Both the position numbers and the translations under genes were made by a program. A DNA stretch of 64,000 nucleotides from Anagrus nilaparvatae. Taxonomy: Eukaryota > Arthropoda > Insecta > Hymenoptera > Mymaridae. The notes below the pieces were generated by a model. That model saw nothing but the letters and a program-made list of their open reading frames with translations, had not been told where the DNA came from and ran no database searches. The stretch lies in the NCBI GenBank assembly GCA_022575985.1, contig JAKSXM010000007.1, forward strand, positions 3,288,501 to 3,352,500, in the 5' to 3' direction. This document shows positions 58,035 through 64,000 of this stretch, in pieces (the stretch's first letter is position 1; each line of letters starts with the position of its first letter).

Positions 58035-58790
58035 ATTTAGGTCCGGATGGGAAATTTCCCTCACTATTCAATTTCGGGGTCAAAAATTTTTTTTGATTAG
58101 CGCATGCGCGAGGAATCGCTAAGATAGGCTGTTTTTTTTCAAAAGTCAATTTCTCAAATGCCTATTAGTGAAAAATTTTCTAACCAGGCTTAAAATTTTC
58201 CTTAAACTTTATATTTTTTGGCAAAAAAAAAATTTCGATGTGACACTGCTTTTTGGGAGCTCTAGACAAAAAAATAGCAGCTTTCAAAAGATCATTTTTT
58301 ACAAATTTCAAATTTCCTGCCAAGTCACGTGACCAATAAAAAATCTGACCAAAAATTTGGATTCCGCGGGAAATTTTACATAAGGATATATCTTTTTCTG
58401 TTTTTAAGGTTAGAAGATTTTTTACTAATAGGCATTTGAGAAATCGACTTTTGAAAAAAAACAGCCTATCTTAGCGATTCCTCGCGCATGCGCTACTCAA
58501 AAAAAAATTTTGACCCCGGAATCGGATAGCCAGGGAAATTTTCTATCCGGACCTAAAAGGAAAAAATTTTTCATGCTAATGTAAGCTTTTTACAGCAATA
58601 ATAAAAAAAAATATGGCTCATTTTTCTTACTTTTTTTACAAAAGTCCAAAACACAAAAATGGCTGCCAAAAATCGAGATTTTGCTCTGGGAGGCTAAAAA
58701 TTGGGCTGGTGACTTATTTTTGGTAGTACTTTCAGAAAAAAACACATTAAGGCAGTTTTAAATACCCGACCATACAAATCGCACTCACTT
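58035..58790. mobile_element. foldback member of the GCGCATGCGC-core family
   Basis: Inverted arms: 58,035-58,200 (TTAGGTCCGGATGGGAAATT, GCGCATGCGCGAGGAATCGC) and 58,395-58,562 (GCGATTCCTCGCGCATGCGC, TTCTATCCGGACCTAA). The loop contains GTCACGTGACCAATAAAAAA. A one-sided outer part (58,563-58,770) matches 21.43-21.63 kb. It is inserted in what should be the 5' UTR intron of receptor gene 3. Confidence 0.75.
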
Positions 58791-58884
58791 CATTTAAATC
58801 TACCCATAATTAACCTTATCATAATTTCAAAATAATCTAAAACATATTTGCTTATAATATAACTTTTAAAAAAAATTTTTCTGT

Positions 58885-58910
58885 TTTTTTTTTCACAGAT
58901 CGTTTGAATA
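58885..58910 (+). promoter_or_regulatory. 5' UTR splice acceptor before receptor gene 3
   Basis: TTTTTTTTTTCACAG ends at 58,898, followed by ATCGTTTGAATA and ATG at 58,911. The TGA directly before the ATG rules out translation from upstream and fixes the start in all three paralogues. Confidence 0.68.
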
Positions 58911-60791
58911 ATGAAAATCATACGTTTAACTTGTATCTTACAACTCTTGGATATCGTTCAATCAAGTGCAATTGATAGCATAACAAATCAGATTTTAAAA
59001 GAACTTAAACCAAAACAAGTGACCTTATATTCTGATTTCAAGAATGGAACCAACACGATAAACCACTGCAGCTATCAACTAATTTATGAAAATTTGATGA
59101 GCCAAGTCCCAACTGCAACAGTTAATCTTAATCGACCTGTACCACTCTTGGAATGGGGGGAAAACGTCGCTAAATATCACAAAAACATAAGCGCCCCCTT
59201 GCATATAATTGTTTTATCTGAAGACAAAAAGAATGAATTTTTAAAGAAATTAAAAATTGCAATTGATTTAATATCAGATTCTTTGTTTTACTTGGCAGAA
59301 GTTAAAGTTACGCTAATTCTTAATCGTTATCAAAACTCGCCTGATTTGATTCAAAAGAGTTTTTCATTGGTACACCAAAGAAATTTTATGAATGTTGTCA
59401 TGTTAGAATGCGTGCCTCGTAAAAATTTATCAATTATACGTCATAATTTTTTTAACAATGAGATAGAAGTGATAAGTTATAAAACCAAATCAATCATCAA
59501 ATATTTTCCAAATAAATTTGATAAAATTCGTGGATACGTCTCGAGGACAGGAGTTGCAAAAGGAACTTGGCCAGGTTTATATAAAAATTATACTCTAAAT
59601 TATTCCCATCATCTGGATGTTTATTCATTAATAACGTTATTAAACTCTTGGGAATATTTCATTAAATCGCTGAATATAACTTTTGAATTTATACCTATAG
59701 AACTCGTAGACTCAATTGATAGTTTACTAAAAACTTATAGTTTAGAAAGTTTTATTTCTCCATCAGTAACTTTCACTTTTTCTAATTTTAATAATGTATA
59801 CATAATAGAATCCGAAAAATTCATTTTTATCGTCCCGATAAAAATAGAAGAAAGTGTCAGCTTTATTATGGATTTGTTTCAATTTTTTCTTTTCTTTAGT
59901 GGAGCAATTATTTTATTTCTTTTGTCTTTTTACTGTTTTAAATTTTCAATCAAAGAATGGTCAGTTTTTAAGGTTTACAGTTTTTTAATTGGATTTGGAG
60001 TTGATATAAATTTTAGACGTTCGTTAAAAACAAAAATAATATTTTTCACTTTATGGGTAGCTTCTTTTTTCATTCTGTCTGAGATTGTTTCTGATTTGAC
60101 TAGCATAAGATTCGGATATAATGAAGTAGACTTGGCTAAAACACTTGACGATATACTTGAAAAAAATTTTACCGTAACATTTAGTTTGAGTCCAGAAGCA
60201 TTAAATTATTTAAAGAAAGATTTAACGGGAAACTTGTTAAAAATTGCTGAGGTAGCTAAGTTTGGGATTACAATGAGCAAAACTTTTGGTTATGATAAAG
60301 TGGTGATTTTATTGAATAAACATGCTGTAAAATTTTTAGAGAAACAGAAATATCATTTCAAGGGAATAAAATATAAAATAAGTCACTTTGCTTTTTTGGA
60401 AGGTTTTTACGTTTTAGGCTTTCCAGAGAATTCTCCATTTAAAAGTAAGTTTGCTAAAATTGATAGGAGAATATCTGAAATCGGACTGGATTTAAAGTGG
60501 CGATCTGATTACGATCACGTTAATAAAATTGAGAAGCACATCAAGAATAATAATTTTGATGATGATGGAGAAAGCGCTTTGCCTGTTGTTCTTTTTGCTG
60601 TAATGTTAGTGGGAATAATTCTTTCCCTGTTTGCATTATTTCTAGAACTGCTTTGGTTTTACTACTTGCCTAGGTTATCTAGGATCGATTGGATAAGTAA
60701 ACTGAAAAATATTCTGACAAGTCCCAGCAAAGTAAAGATTCGTAAAATTAAAGTTCAGCCTTGTAAAAAAATGGTTTTTGAAGTATCATAA
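58911..60791 (+). CDS. divergent ionotropic receptor-like protein 3 (626 aa)
   Basis: This is a close paralogue of gene 2, and probably also a ligand-gated channel subunit. The signal segment MKIIRLTCILQLLDIVQSS precedes a long extracellular part. Helix 1 is at about 320-345 (SGAIILFLLSFYCFKF), the pore/helix 2 segment at about 369-395 (RRSLKTKIIFFTLWVASFFI; W where genes 1 and 2 have C), the second lobe at about 400-550, the last helix at about 553-586 (FALFLELLWFYYLPRLSRID), then a basic tail. Substitutions relative to gene 2 concentrate around residues 270-300 and in the second lobe (residues 425-490), the expected ligand-facing parts, while the membrane segments are almost unchanged. TAA closes the frame one codon later than in gene 2. 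AATAAA is at 60,847. Confidence 0.73.
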   Translation: MKIIRLTCILQLLDIVQSSAIDSITNQILKELKPKQVTLYSDFKNGTNTINHCSYQLIYENLMSQVPTATVNLNRPVPLLEWGENVAKYHKNISAPLHIIVLSEDKKNEFLKKLKIAIDLISDSLFYLAEVKVTLILNRYQNSPDLIQKSFSLVHQRNFMNVVMLECVPRKNLSIIRHNFFNNEIEVISYKTKSIIKYFPNKFDKIRGYVSRTGVAKGTWPGLYKNYTLNYSHHLDVYSLITLLNSWEYFIKSLNITFEFIPIELVDSIDSLLKTYSLESFISPSVTFTFSNFNNVYIIESEKFIFIVPIKIEESVSFIMDLFQFFLFFSGAIILFLLSFYCFKFSIKEWSVFKVYSFLIGFGVDINFRRSLKTKIIFFTLWVASFFILSEIVSDLTSIRFGYNEVDLAKTLDDILEKNFTVTFSLSPEALNYLKKDLTGNLLKIAEVAKFGITMSKTFGYDKVVILLNKHAVKFLEKQKYHFKGIKYKISHFAFLEGFYVLGFPENSPFKSKFAKIDRRISEIGLDLKWRSDYDHVNKIEKHIKNNNFDDDGESALPVVLFAVMLVGIILSLFALFLELLWFYYLPRLSRIDWISKLKNILTSPSKVKIRKIKVQPCKKMVFEVS

Positions 60792-60969
60792 AATTATTTT
60801 ATTATGCAATTTTAGTTTTTAAAGATATTGGATTTTTGTTTAAAATAATAAAATTTTAATATTCGTCAAGGTATGGATTTTTTTTGTATTAGCATTTAAT
60901 ACATTTATATAATGTTTTGTATTTTTTATAAAAGTATGTTGTTTAATAATTACAAACATTCTTCATTAA

Positions 60970-61105
60970 AAATAAGTTCGATAAGATTGATCGAAGAGTA
61001 TCTGAACTCGGAGTGTATTAAAGTGGCGGCCTGATTACGATCACGCTAATAAAATTGACAACTGAATCGAGAATAATGATTTTGATGTTAAAATGAATTT
61101 TGATG
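60970..61105 (+). pseudogene. relic receptor C-terminal fragment downstream of gene 3
   Basis: Almost identical to 50,335-50,460: KFDKIDRRVSELG is followed by a frameshifted remainder lacking the last helix. It is shared with units 1 and 2. Confidence 0.75.
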
Positions 61106-61297
61106 GTTTAAAATAACTTTTTATTTTAAGCAATAAACAATCAAATTATGTCAATTCATTGGATTTTTGTGTTTAGAAATAATAAGGTTAAAAAAATTAA
61201 AATTAACAATATTAAACTTGTATTTAAAAAATGTATTTACAGAATAATTTTGTTGTTTGTATTTTTAATAAATTATTTCGAGTTATTGTTAAAACCT

Positions 61298-61362
61298 CCT
61301 GGGCAAAAAATTAATAGGGGTTCGAGAAGGTCTTAAATAACCCCGTTGATTCTATGTCCAGG
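61298..61362. repeat. conserved stem-loop, unit 3
   Basis: Arms CCTGGGCAAAAAATTAATAG and CCGTTGATTCTATGTCCAGG, as in unit 2, with the same GAAGGTCTTAAATAA loop. Confidence 0.62.
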
Positions 61363-61504
61363 AATGTCTTTTTATTTAAGTACCAAATGTTTTTATCCGT
61401 TTTCATTCCCTACAAATTATTATATATATCACTTTAAATTATTTTTACTAAAATCGTTATTAATCAAATTCTGATTGTTGGATTCTGAATATAAAAATAA
61501 TAGC

Positions 61505-61585
61505 ATTATTTATTTTCTATTTGGACGTAATACCTAATTTTTTTAAATAGAATATCTAGTTTTAGAAATATAGTTACGAATCGTT
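61505..61585 (+). repeat. tandem-unit repeat family, small fragment
   Basis: TTTTCTATTTGGACGTAATA and ATCTAGTTTTAGAAATATAG are unit words of the family; no ends. Confidence 0.45.
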
Positions 61586-61979
61586 ATCAGTCTGTAAAAT
61601 TTAAGGCAGCTACCCCCTGATTGTATTCATTTAACTTCTAGTTTTCCTTAGGGACCACACTCTGTCCCTTTCCTGTTTTTACCATAAATTATCTAGATAA
61701 TTATATCCAACTTTATAAACTTGAACTCTTTGCTAATAACTCTAGGCTCCACCGCCCGATTTACTCACCCATAGGCTGAATTCTTTAACAGATTGATATT
61801 CATATTTTTTCTTGGTCGCATGCAAATGAATTAAACATTAATATTTTAAAATCTCAAGTCAATAGATTTTTAAAAAATTCAATTTCATTTAAGTTTGATG
61901 TTTGAGAACTATTTTAGGTGATAATGACGGTTCTGAACTTCAATTGGCAGCCATCAACCCGTGATTGGCGCCCAAAAAC

Positions 61980-62430
61980 CGACCTCACCTGAAACTCGAA
62001 CTTACGAAAAATCTTTTTTATAGTAATTCTTCCCACATTTATATGATTTCTTTTTGGAACTCAATTCCTGATAATATTTAATTCTCGTCTCCTATTACCC
62101 TCTTTAAAGCTAACATAAAGAAATATTTACTGGAAATTGATTCACGAGAATCGGGTACTTATTCGTTGACTCCATACCTTTAACTTCCAATATATTTCTT
62201 TTTCCAATTTTTTGTAAACTGTTTCCTCTTTTTTCACATCCTTATACTCACAAACAGTTAACATTAAATACTACATATTTTATTTGAATTTATATATTTA
62301 TATTATTATGTTTATTATTAAATTTTATTTTTTCATTTTTATTTAAATTTAACCCTATATGTGCAATGCAATTATGTTAAATCTAACGTGATTCAAAATT
62401 TTGTATAACATTTATACAATAAATAATTTA
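61980..62430 (+). pseudogene. non-LTR retrotransposon C-terminal remnant and 3' tail
   Basis: One frame around 62,033-62,183 reads SHIYMISFWNSIPDNI, a stop, then SSPITLFKANIKKYLLEID. This is the FWNSIP...FK..IKKYLL end common to LINE proteins. Downstream sequence is AT-rich and may be the 3' UTR. The segment before 61,980 may be part of the same element but is not readable. Confidence 0.6.
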
Positions 62431-62485
62431 TTAAATATATATAAACTTTATATAAATATATAGGTATATAAGTATATATATATAT

Positions 62486-63098
62486 TAGACTGACAAAAAA
62501 AAAATCGACTTTTCGATTTTTTAAGGTGCTCAAGCGTTTTTGGGTACCACTTTATGAAAAAAAAAGCCCTAGGTAAAGCGCATCTAAAAATATTTAGTCG
62601 TTGGACAGCGCCAAAGCGTTTTCGATTTTTGAAAATTGGTTCAGGAGCGTCGGGGGGGATTACAGCTACTAAATTTAAAAGGCAACAAAAAAATAAAACT
62701 TCGGGAGGTATTTCATAGTTTTTTTGGTCACTAAAAACGATGAAATCATTTATTTTGAATTATTTCTTTAAGGCAAAAAGTTATGATCTAATTTCGGTCT
62801 TAAAAATATCAAAAATTGGACAGTTTTTGGCGTCAAAAACATGCTGCGGACTAAAAAATGTTTAGAAATTATTTTAAAGGGGTATTTCGAATGATCATTG
62901 GGTCACTAAAAACGATGAAATCGGTTATTTTCATTTATTCTTTACGGATTCAGAGTTATGCGCCAAATATTGTAGCTTGATTTCCCAAATATAGCATTTT
63001 TTTGAGTTAAATGACTGTCAAGCGTACAGGGAACTTTTTTGACGGAACGCTTGATCACCTTAAAAAATCGAAAAGTCGATTTTTTTTTTGTCAGTCTA
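62486..63098. mobile_element. 613-bp hAT-like MITE
   Basis: Ends TAGACTGACAAAAAAAAAAT and complement; terminal repeats extend about 55 bases (CGACTTTTCGATTTTTTAAG, CAAGCGTT). Flanks ATATATAT at 62,478-62,485 and 63,099-63,106 are consistent with an 8-bp duplication but are low-complexity. Inside, GGTCACTAAAAACGATGAAA recurs at about 62,727 and 62,904, an internal direct repeat. It is non-coding. Confidence 0.75.
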
Positions 63099-63106
63099 AT
63101 ATATAT

Positions 63107-64000
63107 GGGCATATCCATTACTTTTCATACAAAAGTGTGCGCACCCATGACTCCGATCGGGCTCAAATTTTCAGGGGTGGTTTGAAGTAATAAAAAACTC
63201 AGCCAGTCAAAATTTCAGCCATTTTGCAGGACGGGTTGCCGAGATACAAGCTCTAAAAGGTCCAAAAATAGCTGTTTTTAGCCAATTTTCAAAAATTTAC
63301 TGGGCTTCAAGGATTAGTCCAAAAAACATCCGGCTGGTCTCATTTTTTTCCTTGAACATTTAACTTTTACCAAAAAAATTTTCAAAAAGTTTCATTGAGT
63401 TGATTTTTACTGGCATTGATTAACGTAAGTTTTATTTTATCGAAAAATGCTGATTTTTGAACTTATATTGTGACTCAGCATCATTAGCTAAAGACTTCCA
63501 AATGGTTTCATTAAAAGCGTCTATCAAAGACCTTTCAAATGAGACCTTAAACGTTAAAAAAGCTTATCAGGGACCGGAGATATAAGCAATTGAAAGTTTG
63601 CTGTTTCCAAAAATATCGATTTTATCGAAACAACTTTAATCGTCTGCAAAATTTTTCTCTGAGCACTTAAAGGGCTGAAAATTTCAGGGAAGCTTCTTTT
63701 GATATTAAAAAAAATTCCCTGAAAATTTGGGCAATGGTATTGGCTTCTGTTCGTAGATTTAAGACTCTGAAAATGTGTAATAATTGGACCAATATTGGCC
63801 AATAAATGGTTAAGGGGTCAACCAAAAAATTTTTCGTCTTCAATATTCAAATAGCCAGGGAAAAATGAGCTGATTTAAAAAAAAAAATTTTTATTTTTGA
63901 CCGAAAAATATGCAAGTTATCATCATTTTGAGATTTTTTAAAAAATTTTCCATACAGTATTCTAACTCGAAATAATGATAACTCGCTTATTTTTCGGTCT
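63107..64000. repeat. unclassified repeat-like sequence cut by the window end
   Basis: Wording CCGATCGGGCTCAAATTTTC resembles 12,280-12,300. Near the end, GACCGAAAAATATGCAAGTT and AACTCGCTTATTTTTCGGTC form an inverted pair around 63,950, suggesting the centre of a foldback element that continues beyond the window. An 82-codon minus frame has no motif. Confidence 0.45.

Larger units (their letters stand above)
57379..61440 (+). repeat. receptor duplication unit 3
   Basis: Homologous throughout to unit 2 (45,605-50,775), except for a foldback/pogo-like insertion at 57,831 to about 58,790. It lacks the two insertions private to unit 2. Confidence 0.78.

Noticed and set aside
1..64000. CRISPR arrays, bacterial operons, rRNA genes
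   Set aside because: No regularly spaced short repeats with unique spacers, no ribosome-binding-site-led gene clusters, and no rRNA-like segments were seen.

Overview
The window reads as eukaryotic, very AT-rich DNA, most probably from an insect nuclear genome. There are no bacterial-style operons. The coding DNA consists of a few divergent chemoreceptor-like genes and many decayed retroelements. The receptor-like proteins, the R1-type, CR1/Jockey-type and Penelope-type retroelements, and the density of small inverted-repeat transposons fit an arthropod, possibly a parasitoid hymenopteran. I cannot fix the species from sequence alone.

The only intact protein genes are three paralogues of about 619-626 codons: 14810-12951 (minus), 47685-49562 (plus) and 58911-60791 (plus). 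Each has an N-terminal hydrophobic signal, a long extracellular region, one membrane helix, a re-entrant/second-helix segment, a second extracellular lobe and a last membrane helix followed by a basic tail. This is the layout of insect divergent ionotropic receptors (iGluR-derived). The plus-strand pair are close copies and share upstream and downstream DNA. The minus-strand copy is older. Downstream of all three lies the same decayed piece of a further receptor copy plus a conserved stem-loop, so the duplicated unit already contained a dead neighbour.

Almost everything else is mobile DNA, much of it nested. Region by region: 1-4.4 kb AT-rich DNA with one candidate host exon; 4.4-8.7 kb a Penelope-like element with a 13-bp target duplication, itself split by a 1.6-kb foldback element; 10.2-12.2 kb a tandem-unit repeat, a receptor relic and a small transposon with an 8-bp target duplication; 13-14.8 kb receptor gene 1; 15.4-21.2 kb a run of long foldback elements; 21.6-32.2 kb AT-rich DNA with candidate exons of a long-intron host gene; 32.2-35.2 kb a decayed non-LTR retrotransposon; 36.9-37.7 kb another RT remnant; 38-45.6 kb two copies of a dispersed repeat carrying a hAT-like MITE, an R1-like LINE tail and a complete non-coding LTR element; 45.6-50.8 kb receptor unit 2; 50.8-57.4 kb LINE, Penelope and foldback remnants; 57.4-61.4 kb receptor unit 3; 61.4-64 kb LINE tail and further inverted-repeat elements.

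The most notable observations are: the LTR mini-element whose primer-binding region extends over what looks like a whole 3' half of an arginine tRNA; paralogous empty sites that date several insertions; a foldback element whose loop holds a Penelope GIY-YIG endonuclease fragment; a hammerhead-like motif in the Penelope 3' region; and a helentron/DINE-like repeat family. All are read by eye, and no alignment or search was run.
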